The notes: generated by a model not told the origin, from the letters alone. A DNA stretch of 8,198 nt from Oscillospiraceae bacterium (GCA_029005335.1 JAQXFT010000080.1:1-8198), one strand, 5' to 3'; positions 1-6,656 are shown, counted from the first letter of the stretch. A program made the numbers and translations.

Positions 1-130
1 TATCCGAAATATAGATGTGCGGGCCCTGTGCAACAAGACACCGTGAACCATGTCAGGCGGGAAACCGAGCAGCATTAAGCGGATTGCCTTGTGTGCCGCA
101 GACCAGCCTGCACATCTATGTTCCGGATAT
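1..130 (+). ncRNA. ffs: Signal recognition particle RNA (small bacterial type, 4.5S-like)
   Basis: This is the RNA scaffold of the signal recognition particle. It binds Ffh and takes part in co-translational targeting of membrane and secreted proteins. The Ffh-binding domain is plain: the CAGG side of the symmetric loop (54–57), a CGG/CCG stem (58–60 with 65–67) closed by a GAAA tetraloop (61–64), then the AGCAGCA side (68–74). The two ends pair over about 24 bp (1–24 with 106–129), with one A·C mismatch (7/123) and two G·U pairs. There is no room for an Alu domain, so this is the short form rather than the long Bacillus form. The 5' end may extend slightly past the window edge. The closing helix is followed by TATTTTCT, which could act as a weak terminator. 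The position upstream of dnaX matches the arrangement known in Bacillus subtilis. Confidence 0.93.
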
Positions 131-162
131 TTTCTGCTTTAAGGATTTTTTGAGGATTTGCC

Positions 163-1026
163 ATGAAAAATTTTAAAGCTAAATTTATGGGTTTTATAAA
201 AAATATATCAGAGGGCATAATATACGGAAATTTTGTGGCAACCGTTATTTTTCAGATTTTCTGTGTTTTTCTTGCGTTAATCGGAGAGCCGGATTTTTTT
301 AATATTACAGCTTTCTATCTTGTTCTTGATGCCTTTGTAATAATTTCAACAGTTTTTGTTCTTTATAAATCGGGAAGTATTCATAAAATTGATGCTGATA
401 TTATAGGCAACAACTTTATCGGATTCGGTAAAAAAAGCCGTAATTTCAGAAAAGCTGTTGAAGATTTTTGCAATGACGATTTTCCGAAAGCTATTAATGA
501 ATTAAAAGATATTGAAGAAAAATATAATCTCTCTGATTCCGAAAATGGTGTGCTTTGCTTTTACGTGGCAAGATGCTATGATATTATGAGCTATTATCCC
601 AATGCACTGAATTATTATGAAAAAGCAGAAAAATCTGGATTCAGTGATGAAAGTATTATCCTGTTTAAAGCGAATTGTATCGGAGCGTCCGGAGATACGG
701 AACAGGCTCTGTCAATATATAATGATATTTTAAATTCAGACAATAGATATTCCATTTATGTGAGAACATATATAGGAAAAATGTATCTTGAAAACCGTCA
801 GCCCGAAAAGGCTCTGAAATGGTATCTCGAGGCTGTTGAAAAGCGTGAAAATTACGCTATGGCTCTCGGAGGGTGTTCCCTTGCATATCTTATGCTCGGA
901 AACAAGGAAGAAAGTCAGAAATACTATCAGTATGCAATAATTAACAATATGAGCGATTTGGAAGGATTCAAAGCTTATTATAAAGAAATAAGCGAATCCT
1001 TAAAAGGAAGTGATTCTGTTGTATAA
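163..1026 (+). CDS. Membrane-anchored TPR-repeat protein of unknown function
   Basis: I do not recognise a named family. The 287-residue protein has a short basic amphipathic start, two hydrophobic segments (about residues 21–40 and 47–68) that look like a membrane hairpin, and a soluble part from about residue 90. That part reads as four or five tetratricopeptide-type helix pairs (roughly 93–124, 128–161, 164–194, 199–231 and 232–265), with typical A–Y/L spacing such as PNALNYYEKAEKSG and PEKALKWYLEAVEK. TPR arrays usually bind protein partners, so a membrane-tethered scaffold role is inferred, not shown. The start has GAGG at 152–155, seven bases upstream. The gene lies between ffs and dnaX and overlaps the likely dnaX start by 8 bases, so it is probably cotranscribed with dnaX. 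Its codons are visibly richer in A/T than those of its neighbours. Confidence 0.8.
   Translation: MKNFKAKFMGFIKNISEGIIYGNFVATVIFQIFCVFLALIGEPDFFNITAFYLVLDAFVIISTVFVLYKSGSIHKIDADIIGNNFIGFGKKSRNFRKAVEDFCNDDFPKAINELKDIEEKYNLSDSENGVLCFYVARCYDIMSYYPNALNYYEKAEKSGFSDESIILFKANCIGASGDTEQALSIYNDILNSDNRYSIYVRTYIGKMYLENRQPEKALKWYLEAVEKRENYAMALGGCSLAYLMLGNKEESQKYYQYAIINNMSDLEGFKAYYKEISESLKGSDSVV
1005..1010 (+). promoter_or_regulatory. Ribosome binding site that decides the dnaX start
   Basis: The sequence AGGAAG, inside AAAAGGAAG, lies at the end of the TPR gene. It is 8 bases from a TTG codon at 1019, which is good spacing. It overlaps the alternative GTG codon at 1010, so it could not serve that one. 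The TTG start gives a protein beginning MYKALYRKWRP, matching the usual N-terminus of clostridial DnaX. The GTG start would add three residues. Confidence 0.7.
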
Positions 1027-2602
1027 AGCGTTATACCGTAAATGGAGACCGCTGAAATTTGATGATGTCATATCCCAGAAGCATATTACTGATACATTGA
1101 AAAATCAGGTTATAAACAATAAAACAGCCCACGCATATCTGTTTACAGGCTCAAGAGGTACGGGAAAAACAACCTGTGCAAGAATACTTGCAAAAGCAGT
1201 AAACTGCAAATCCGTAGCAGACGGAAATCCCTGCCTTGAATGTGATATATGCCGTGATGCTGATAACGGTAATCTTCCGGATATAGTGGAAATAGATGCA
1301 GCCTCAAACAACGGTGTTGAGGATATAAGGGAGCTTCGTGACGGAGCTGTATATATGCCTGAAAGATGCAGCTATAAGATATATATTATAGATGAAGTAC
1401 ATATGCTTTCAACGAGTGCGTTCAATGCACTTCTTAAAATTATGGAAGAACCGCCTGACTATGTGAAATTCATACTTGCTACAACCGAAATCCACAAAGT
1501 ACCTGCAACGATTGTATCAAGATGTCAGAGATACGATTTCAGGAGAATAAAGCCGGAGGATATAGCCGGAAGACTTCTATATATAGCAGAGCAGGAAAAT
1601 ATAAACCTGACTGAGGACGGAGCTTTCCTTATAGCACGTCTTGCGGACGGCGGAATGCGTGATGCCATATCGCTTCTTGACCAGTGTTCAGTATGTGCTG
1701 AAAGAATAACCCCTGAATCGGTATCAGATACAGCAGGTATCGCCGGAAGAGATTACCTTTTTGATATTATAGAAGCCCTTTCGGAAAAAAATATTTCAGG
1801 AGTTCTGAATATTGTAAATACCCTTTATAATAAGTCAAAAGACCTTCCGAGACTTTGTGAGGAGCTTATAACGCAAATCAGAAATATTATGCTTATAAAA
1901 ATTTCTCCGGATTCTGCCGGAAATCTTGTAATGGGTCTGCCCGACGAGCTTGAACGCCTGAAAAAAATAAGTCAGAGCCTTGAGACTGAAAGGATTATGG
2001 CAATGCTTGATATCCTGCAGGAATGTCATGTGAGAATGTCAAAGGTACTGAATAAGCGTGTCGAATTTGAAATGACTGCAATAAGACTTTGCAGAGATAA
2101 TCCGGTGCAGACAGTTCAGGCTGACAATACAGAGCTTCTTGATAAAATAAGAAGGCTTGAAAATAAAATCATAAATTCATCAGTCAGCAGGGATAGTGGT
2201 GATATAGTCGACAAGCCTTTGAAGAATCAGGCTGTTGAAGAACCTAAACCAAATATCGATTTGCAGAATCTCAGTCTTGATGAGATTCCAAAATTTGAAC
2301 AGTGGGAGAATATAATTGAGGAGCTTAAAAAGGATAATCCGGCAGTCGCCGGAAGTCTCTATGCCTCCTATGCTCAGGTCGCAGGAAATGTGCTGTTTAT
2401 TACTGCCGAAAACCGCTGGTTTGTCGATTTGTTCAAAAACAGGGAAACGGCAGTTGCCATAGGCGAAACAATAAGGCGTGTAACAGGTCAGGGATATGCA
2501 ATCCGTGTGAGATGCCTTACAACTAAGGAACAGCAGAGAAATATGGCGGAAAGTCTCATTGAAAAAGCAAAAAACAGCGGTATTGAAACTGCTGTTGAAT
2601 AG
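1019..2602 (+). CDS. dnaX: DNA polymerase III subunit gamma/tau
   Basis: DnaX is the ATPase motor of the clamp loader that places the beta sliding clamp on primed DNA. Its C-terminal part links the loader to the replicative polymerase. Counting from the TTG start (527 residues), the AAA+ core shows Walker A GSRGTGKT (about 44–51), a four-cysteine zinc module (C63, C72, C75, C78), Walker B IIDEVH (about 123–128), the SRC arginine-finger motif (about 167–169) and sensor 2 GGMRDA (about 211–216). The helical collar domain III runs to about residue 360. A variable linker and a tau-type C-terminal domain (about 415–527, with the WENIIEELKK segment) follow. The start overlaps the TPR gene by 8 bases, which suggests translational coupling. 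A start at GTG 1010 is possible but has no usable ribosome site. I see no convincing frameshift signal near the expected gamma boundary, so probably only the full-length protein is made. Confidence 0.96.
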   Translation: MYKALYRKWRPLKFDDVISQKHITDTLKNQVINNKTAHAYLFTGSRGTGKTTCARILAKAVNCKSVADGNPCLECDICRDADNGNLPDIVEIDAASNNGVEDIRELRDGAVYMPERCSYKIYIIDEVHMLSTSAFNALLKIMEEPPDYVKFILATTEIHKVPATIVSRCQRYDFRRIKPEDIAGRLLYIAEQENINLTEDGAFLIARLADGGMRDAISLLDQCSVCAERITPESVSDTAGIAGRDYLFDIIEALSEKNISGVLNIVNTLYNKSKDLPRLCEELITQIRNIMLIKISPDSAGNLVMGLPDELERLKKISQSLETERIMAMLDILQECHVRMSKVLNKRVEFEMTAIRLCRDNPVQTVQADNTELLDKIRRLENKIINSSVSRDSGDIVDKPLKNQAVEEPKPNIDLQNLSLDEIPKFEQWENIIEELKKDNPAVAGSLYASYAQVAGNVLFITAENRWFVDLFKNRETAVAIGETIRRVTGQGYAIRVRCLTTKEQQRNMAESLIEKAKNSGIETAVE

Positions 2603-2637
2603 AATTAATCCAAACCATTATTAAGGAGTTTTTTATC

Positions 2638-2985
2638 ATGAAAGCAAGAATACCAAAGAATATCGGCGGAGGAAATCAGAACGTAAACGCTATGATTAAG
2701 CAGGCTCAGAAGATGCAGAATGACATCACAGACCTTCAGAACGACATCGAAAGCAGAGAATTTTCTGCAACCTCAGGAGGCGGAGCAGTTGAGGTAGTAG
2801 TTACCGGAAAAAAGACTGTAAAATCAATTACTCTCAAGCCGGAGGTCGTTGACCCTGAGGATATAGAAATGCTTCAGGATTTGATTATAAGTGCTGTAAA
2901 TGAGGCTGTAAACAATGTTGAACAGACTACCGAAGATGAAATGAGTAAAATTACCGGCGGAGTATCACTTCCGGGACTGTTTTAA
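2638..2985 (+). CDS. ybaB: YbaB/EbfC family nucleoid-associated protein
   Basis: This is a small dimeric DNA-binding protein associated with the nucleoid. The family is nearly always encoded between dnaX and recR, and its exact role in replication or repair is not settled. The 115 residues are close to the usual length of about 105–115. They show a Gly/Asn-rich start, the conserved segment with MIKQAQKMQNDI (about residues 19–30), the central AVEVVVTGKK strand (about 50–60), ITLKPEVVDPEDIEMLQDLI (about 64–83), and an acidic C-terminal helix ending in a GLF-type tail. A strong AAGGAG site (2623–2628) lies 9 bases before the ATG. The gap from dnaX is 35 bases and holds no visible terminator or promoter. 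The recR start follows the stop after 5 bases. Confidence 0.95.
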   Translation: MKARIPKNIGGGNQNVNAMIKQAQKMQNDITDLQNDIESREFSATSGGGAVEVVVTGKKTVKSITLKPEVVDPEDIEMLQDLIISAVNEAVNNVEQTTEDEMSKITGGVSLPGLF

Positions 2986-2990
2986 TCCAG

Positions 2991-3593
2991 ATGGCAGACT
3001 GTAACGCACTTCCCCTTGTAATACTTTCCGAAAAGTTTGCACAGCTCCCCGGAATCGGCATGAAAACGGCTCAGAGACTTGCATACTATGTAATGACTAT
3101 GGACGAAAAGGACGTTGAGGATTTCGCAGAAGCTATCGTAAATGCGAAAAAGACAGTACATAGCTGTTCATGCTGTCAGAACCTGACAGAAAAGGATATA
3201 TGTCCGATATGTGCAGACGATTCAAGGGATAAATCGGTGATATGTGTTGTTGAGTCCCCAAAGGACGTAACAGCATTCGAGAGGACAAGAGAATATAACG
3301 GTGTATATCACGTACTTCATGGACTCCTTTCGCCTATGGACGGAGTAACACCGGATTCAATAAGAATAAGGGAGCTTCTTGCAAGAATAAATAACGGAAA
3401 CGTAAAGGAAGTAATTATGGCAACCAATCCGACTGTTGAGGGTGATGCTACTGCTATGTATATAGCGGGTCTGCTCAAGCCTCTCGGAATAACTGTTTCA
3501 AGGCTTGCATTCGGACTTCCTGTCGGCGGAATACTTGAATACGCTGATGAAGTAACTCTCTATAAAGCTCTTGAAAACAGAAACAAAATGTAA
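2991..3593 (+). CDS. recR: Recombination mediator protein RecR
   Basis: RecR works with RecO (and RecF) to load RecA on single-stranded gaps during recombinational repair. The protein has the usual 200 residues with all family domains: an N-terminal helix-hairpin-helix with LPGIGMKTAQRLAYYV (about 19–34), a C4 zinc finger (C59, C62, C71, C74), a Toprim domain (about 82–165, with VVESPKDVTAFE and TNPTVEGDATAMYI), and the C-terminal RLAFGLPVGG…EYADEVTLYKALENR segment. The start at 2991 places LPGIG at residue 19, where it normally lies. There is no clear Shine-Dalgarno sequence, and the start is only 5 bases after the ybaB stop, so translation is probably coupled to ybaB. The gene ends 3 bases before an intrinsic terminator stem, and is the last gene of its operon. 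Confidence 0.97.
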   Translation: MADCNALPLVILSEKFAQLPGIGMKTAQRLAYYVMTMDEKDVEDFAEAIVNAKKTVHSCSCCQNLTEKDICPICADDSRDKSVICVVESPKDVTAFERTREYNGVYHVLHGLLSPMDGVTPDSIRIRELLARINNGNVKEVIMATNPTVEGDATAMYIAGLLKPLGITVSRLAFGLPVGGILEYADEVTLYKALENRNKM

Positions 3594-3596
3594 TAT

Positions 3597-3622
3597 AAAA
3601 CGGACTTTGTGTCCGTTTTTTT
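3597..3622 (+). terminator. Intrinsic terminator after recR
   Basis: The stem CGGAC (3601–3605) and GTCCG (3611–3615) closes a five-base loop. It is lengthened by AAAA (3597–3600) pairing into the T tract, and seven T residues follow (3616–3622). It should end the ffs/dnaX/recR transcription unit. Confidence 0.9.
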
Positions 3623-3634
3623 ACTCATATAATC

Positions 3635-3653
3635 TGTACACCACTGGCGTACA
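3635..3653. repeat. Imperfect 19-nt palindrome, possible operator
   Basis: The arms TGTACACCA and TGGCGTACA flank a central C (3644). Eight of nine positions are complementary, the exception being 3640/3648. It lies between the recR terminator and the aspartate kinase promoter, about 55 bp upstream of the -35 box. Its form suits a dimeric regulator, but I cannot assign one. Confidence 0.4.
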
Positions 3654-3676
3654 AGCGTATTCACCAAAAACACACA

Positions 3677-3699
3677 GATATAAAATATATTTTTGTATC
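3677..3699. repeat. AT-rich 23-nt inverted repeat
   Basis: The arms GATATAAAA and TTTTTGTATC pair around position 3688 over nine positions, one of them T·G, with a three-base centre. It ends 9 bases before the -35 box of the aspartate kinase promoter. It could be an operator or simply an A/T-rich upstream promoter element. Chance symmetry is a real possibility in such A/T-rich DNA. Confidence 0.3.
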
Positions 3700-3701
3700 A
3701 G

Positions 3702-3715
3702 AAGTCAATTGACTT
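3702..3715. promoter_or_regulatory. Perfect 14-bp palindrome containing the -35 box, candidate operator
   Basis: AAGTCAATTGACTT is fully self-complementary. Its right half contains the -35 hexamer of the aspartate kinase promoter, so a dimer bound here would compete with RNA polymerase. GACTTTTT also occurs twice in tandem with a 10-bp period (3711–3718 and 3721–3728). The regulator is unknown. Confidence 0.45.
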
Positions 3716-3738
3716 TTTCAGACTTTTTGGAATATAAT
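3709..3738 (+). promoter_or_regulatory. Sigma-A promoter of the aspartate kinase gene
   Basis: A -35 box TTGACT (3709–3714) and a perfect -10 box TATAAT (3733–3738) are separated by 18 bp. Transcription should start near 3745, which leaves a leader of only about 40 bases before the ATG at 3784. That is too short for a lysine riboswitch, so any control probably acts at the promoter or on the enzyme. Confidence 0.8.
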
Positions 3739-3783
3739 ATACTAAGATATTCTGATATTTTTTTTAAAGGAATGATTTTTAAT

Positions 3784-5121
3784 ATGGGTAATAAAGTTGT
3801 AAAATTCGGCGGAAGCAGTTTAGCTGATGCTAATCAGTTTGTCAAGGTTGCAAATATAATAAAAAGTGACAGCAGAAGAAAATATGTTGTACCGTCTGCC
3901 CCCGGAAAGAGATTTTCCGATGATATAAAAGTAACTGATATGCTCTATACCTGTGCTGAACTTGCAGGAAGCGGAGTTGATTTTACAGAAGCTTTTGATA
4001 AAATTATTGAACGCTATAACGGAATAATAAAAGACCTGAATCTTGATTTCTCACTTGACAAGGATTTTGAGGAAATCAAAGCTGAGCTTAAATCAAGACC
4101 GGCTAAGGATTTTTCCGCAAGCCGTGGGGAATATCTCAACGGAAAACTGCTTGCAGAATATCTGGGCTTTGAGTTTGTAGATGCCGGAGATATTATTGTA
4201 TTTGATACAAATGGTAACCTTATGCTTGATGAAACTGTAAAGCGTACAAGAGAACGCCTCTCAAAGTGTGAAAATGCTGTTATTCCCGGATTCTATGGAA
4301 AAACTACAGAGGGAATCGTCAAGACTTTTTCGAGAGGCGGTTCAGATGTTACAGGCTCAATAGTAGCAAGAGCAGTCAACGCTGATATATATGAAAACTG
4401 GACAGACGTATCCGGATTTCTTGTTGCAGACCCAAGAATAGTTGAAAATCCTGATGTTATCAGCATTATCACATATAAGGAACTCCGTGAGCTTTCATAT
4501 ATGGGTGCAACTGTACTTCATGAAGATGCAATATTTCCGGTAAGAGAAGCAGGCATACCAATTAATATAAAGAATACCAACCGTCCGGAAGACGACGGCA
4601 CTATGATTGTATCAGATGACCATGATTTTGATGATGAATCCGCTCATCATACTATAACCGGAATTGCAGGAAGAAAGGGATTCAGCGTTATAAATATCGA
4701 AAAAGCAATGATGAACAGTGAAAAAGGCTTCGGAATGAAGGTTCTTAAAGTATTATATGAAAACGGACTTTCATTTGAGCATATGCCTTCGGGAATCGAT
4801 ACAATGAGTGTTATTTTAGATACAGCAACATTCAGACCGGTTGAAGATAAGATAATTGCACAGCTCCGCAGAGATGTAAAGCCAGACCACCTCGAAACAG
4901 AACACGGAATTGCACTTCTTGCAATAGTGGGAAGACGTATGAAGAATACAAGAGGTACTGTAGCAAGACTGTTTGCATCACTTGCACACGCAAGAATCAA
5001 TGTAAAAATGGTTGACCAGGGTTCAAGCGAGCTTAATGTAATTGTCGGAGTAAATGAGAGCGACCTCAGCGAAGCTATCAGAAGAATTTATGATATGTTT
5101 GTAAATTCGGAAAAAAATTAA
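3784..5121 (+). CDS. lysC: Aspartate kinase, monofunctional with two ACT domains
   Basis: This enzyme phosphorylates L-aspartate with ATP to aspartyl-4-phosphate, the committed step toward lysine, threonine, methionine and diaminopimelate. The 445-residue protein shows the kinase signature KFGGSSLA (7–14), VVPSAPGKR (35–43), SRGEYLNGKLLA (113–124), the nucleotide-site motif FSRGGSDVTGS (182–192), WTDVSGFLVADPR (206–218) and SYMGATVLHEDAI (238–250). A regulatory half follows with two ACT domains (about 289–355 and 373–440, including INVKMVDQGSSELNVIVGV). Feedback inhibition by lysine or threonine is therefore expected, but the effector cannot be read from sequence. No homoserine dehydrogenase domain is fused. 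The frame is open back to 3571, but that stretch contains the recR terminator and this gene's promoter. The ATG at 3784 gives the canonical N-terminus, with AAAGGA (3766–3771) 12 bases upstream. The ATG at 3772 abuts that site and is unlikely. The gene has its own promoter and terminator, so it is a one-gene unit. Confidence 0.95.
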   Translation: MGNKVVKFGGSSLADANQFVKVANIIKSDSRRKYVVPSAPGKRFSDDIKVTDMLYTCAELAGSGVDFTEAFDKIIERYNGIIKDLNLDFSLDKDFEEIKAELKSRPAKDFSASRGEYLNGKLLAEYLGFEFVDAGDIIVFDTNGNLMLDETVKRTRERLSKCENAVIPGFYGKTTEGIVKTFSRGGSDVTGSIVARAVNADIYENWTDVSGFLVADPRIVENPDVISIITYKELRELSYMGATVLHEDAIFPVREAGIPINIKNTNRPEDDGTMIVSDDHDFDDESAHHTITGIAGRKGFSVINIEKAMMNSEKGFGMKVLKVLYENGLSFEHMPSGIDTMSVILDTATFRPVEDKIIAQLRRDVKPDHLETEHGIALLAIVGRRMKNTRGTVARLFASLAHARINVKMVDQGSSELNVIVGVNESDLSEAIRRIYDMFVNSEKN

Positions 5122-5135
5122 GGAATAATGACTTT

Positions 5136-5160
5136 AAGGGCAGATATATCTGCCCTTTTT
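5136..5160 (+). terminator. Intrinsic terminator after aspartate kinase
   Basis: AAGGGCAGA (5136–5144) and TCTGCCCTT (5149–5157) form a perfect 9-bp stem with a TATA loop. The T tract runs 5156–5160. It starts 14 bases after the kinase stop codon and separates the gene from the polysaccharide operon. Confidence 0.88.
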
Positions 5161-5163
5161 GAA

Positions 5164-5178
5164 TTTTACAGTGTAAAA
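5164..5178. promoter_or_regulatory. Perfect 15-nt palindrome upstream of the polysaccharide promoter
   Basis: TTTTACA and TGTAAAA form a perfect inverted repeat around a single G (5171). It lies between the lysC terminator and the next promoter, ending 16 bp before the -35 box. That spot suits an activator or an upstream-bound repressor. I do not recognise a specific regulator from the half-site. Confidence 0.4.
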
Positions 5179-5194
5179 AAGTGGGATATTTCTA

Positions 5195-5223
5195 TTGACA
5201 GTAATAATATGATTTGATATAAT
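5195..5223 (+). promoter_or_regulatory. Consensus sigma-A promoter of the polysaccharide operon
   Basis: A perfect TTGACA (5195–5200) and a perfect TATAAT (5218–5223) are separated by 17 bp, the optimal distance. Transcription should begin near 5230, giving a leader of about 30 bases. By sequence it should be a strong promoter for the sugar transferase gene and the genes after it. Confidence 0.9.
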
Positions 5224-5258
5224 AAATATAAAATAAATAAGGAACAGGCTGAAAGCAG

Positions 5259-6650
5259 ATGAATAAAAGAGACCAGTATAAAAGACTTTTTTCTTTTGGA
5301 GCATCAATAATACTTCTGGGATTTCTTACCGTATTTTTTGCGTTTATATGGTACAGATATTACAGTGAGACCATAATTCTCCCGTATTACAGGCGAGGCA
5401 ACTGGGTAGTTATAGCAATATATACAATACTGACAATGATATTTTTTAAAGCTTATGGGGGCTTCAAAGTCGGCTATCTCAAAAAAACAGATATGTTTTA
5501 TTCGCAGATGCTTTCAATAATATGTGTGAATATAATTACATATTTTCAGATAAGCCTCATAGGAAGAGATTTTATGAAAGGCTTTCCGATAGTATACCTG
5601 ACAGTAGCGGAGCTGGTTTTTATTTTTTTCTGGAATGCGTTCATAGACAGAATATATTTTCTTATATATCCTCCCCGAAGGCTTATTATTCTTTACGGAA
5701 GCCGTCAGGCTGCGGCTCTTGTAATGAAAATGAGTACACGTGTTGACAAATATATGATATGCGAATCGGTGAATATAGGCGATTTTGGAAATGAAGACGA
5801 AGTAAAAAAGCATATAATGAAATATGACGGTGTAATTATATGTGATATTCCGGCAAAAAGCAGAAATGACTATATGAAATTCTGCTTTCAGAATGATATA
5901 AGAGCGTATATTGTGCCGAAAATTTCAGATATTATATTAAGAGGTGCAGAGGATATAAGGCTTTTTGATACTCCGCTGATACTCTGCCGTAATTGCGGTC
6001 TTACTGTTGAACAGCGTTTTATAAAGAGAACTTCGGATATAATAATATCGCTTTTTATGATAATACTTTTCAGTCCGGTAATGCTTATAGTGGCACTGGC
6101 AGTAAAGCTCTGTGACGGAGGAGATATTATATACCGTCAGAAAAGGCTTACGATAGATAACAGGGAATTTTATATTTATAAATTCCGGAGCATGATTGCT
6201 GATGCGGAAAAATCGGGAGTACCACAGCTTGCAAAAGATTATGATAATCGTATAACACCGGTCGGAAAAATTATAAGAAGCTGTCGTATAGACGAGCTTC
6301 CACAGCTTTTCAATATATTAAAAGGTGATATGTCAATAGTAGGACCTCGTCCGGAGCGTCCGGAGCTTGTCAGGGAATACGAAAAAACAATTCCTGAATT
6401 CGGATACAGGCTTAAAGTAAAAGCAGGACTTACAGGCTATGCACAGGTTATAGGAACTTATGACACAACTCCATATGATAAGCTTAAAATGGATTTGATG
6501 TATATAGAGAACTACTCTTTCAGACTTGATTTACAGCTTATGCTGATGACTCTGAAAACAATGTTTTTTCCCAACAAAACCAACGCCGAAACCGAAAAGG
6601 AGGTTCTCGGTGCTGATAATGATACAAATAATACGAAAGAAGGAAGATAA
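5259..6650 (+). CDS. Polyprenyl-phosphate sugar-1-phosphate transferase (exopolysaccharide/capsule initiating enzyme)
   Basis: Members of this PHPT family move a hexose-1-phosphate from a nucleotide sugar onto undecaprenyl phosphate in the cytoplasmic membrane, the first step of building a surface polysaccharide repeat. The 463 residues have the usual layout. There are four N-terminal hydrophobic segments (about 11–31, 47–66, 84–103 and 110–128), then a cytoplasmic Rossmann-like domain (about 141–240), a fifth membrane segment (about 260–282) after KRTSDIIIS, and the catalytic domain. The catalytic domain shows YKFRSM (307–312), RIDELPQLFNILKGDMSIVG (343–362), the PRPERPE segment, and GLTGYAQVIGTYDTT (390–404). 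The sugar it transfers cannot be told from sequence. The ATG at 5259 is the first in frame after the promoter. Its ribosome site is weak (AAGGA at 5239–5243, rather far away). The next gene starts 6 bases after the stop, so this is the first gene of an operon. Confidence 0.93.
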   Translation: MNKRDQYKRLFSFGASIILLGFLTVFFAFIWYRYYSETIILPYYRRGNWVVIAIYTILTMIFFKAYGGFKVGYLKKTDMFYSQMLSIICVNIITYFQISLIGRDFMKGFPIVYLTVAELVFIFFWNAFIDRIYFLIYPPRRLIILYGSRQAAALVMKMSTRVDKYMICESVNIGDFGNEDEVKKHIMKYDGVIICDIPAKSRNDYMKFCFQNDIRAYIVPKISDIILRGAEDIRLFDTPLILCRNCGLTVEQRFIKRTSDIIISLFMIILFSPVMLIVALAVKLCDGGDIIYRQKRLTIDNREFYIYKFRSMIADAEKSGVPQLAKDYDNRITPVGKIIRSCRIDELPQLFNILKGDMSIVGPRPERPELVREYEKTIPEFGYRLKVKAGLTGYAQVIGTYDTTPYDKLKMDLMYIENYSFRLDLQLMLMTLKTMFFPNKTNAETEKEVLGADNDTNNTKEGR

Positions 6651-6656
6651 TAAAAA

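Noticed and set aside
1785..1792. A_AAA_AAT heptamer in dnaX in the correct phase for -1 slippage.
   Set aside because: It lies near codon 260, far too early for a functional gamma product, and I saw no clear downstream stimulatory hairpin or upstream Shine-Dalgarno-like element.
1961..1983. Run of seven A residues in dnaX (1961–1967), with stop codons soon after in both shifted frames, as a possible frameshift signal for a gamma form.
   Set aside because: The codon phase (CTG AAA AAA ATA) does not form a classic slippery heptamer. A shift here would cut inside domain III, well before the usual gamma boundary, giving a protein without the full oligomerisation domain.
3628..3633. An extra TATAAT just after the recR terminator as a second lysC promoter.
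   Set aside because: There is no acceptable -35 box at 16–18 bp upstream. That position falls in the terminator hairpin.
3745..3783. Lysine riboswitch or T-box leader before aspartate kinase.
   Set aside because: The expected leader is only about 40 bases and A/T-rich, without the conserved structured elements.
4647..5000. Long open frame on the minus strand opposite aspartate kinase (117 codons).
   Set aside because: It lies entirely opposite a well-conserved ACT-domain coding region and has no independent support, so it is a shadow frame.
5514..5813. Overlapping open frames on both strands inside the sugar transferase gene.
   Set aside because: They are out of frame with a clear family protein, lack recognisable motifs, and reflect the A/T-rich composition.
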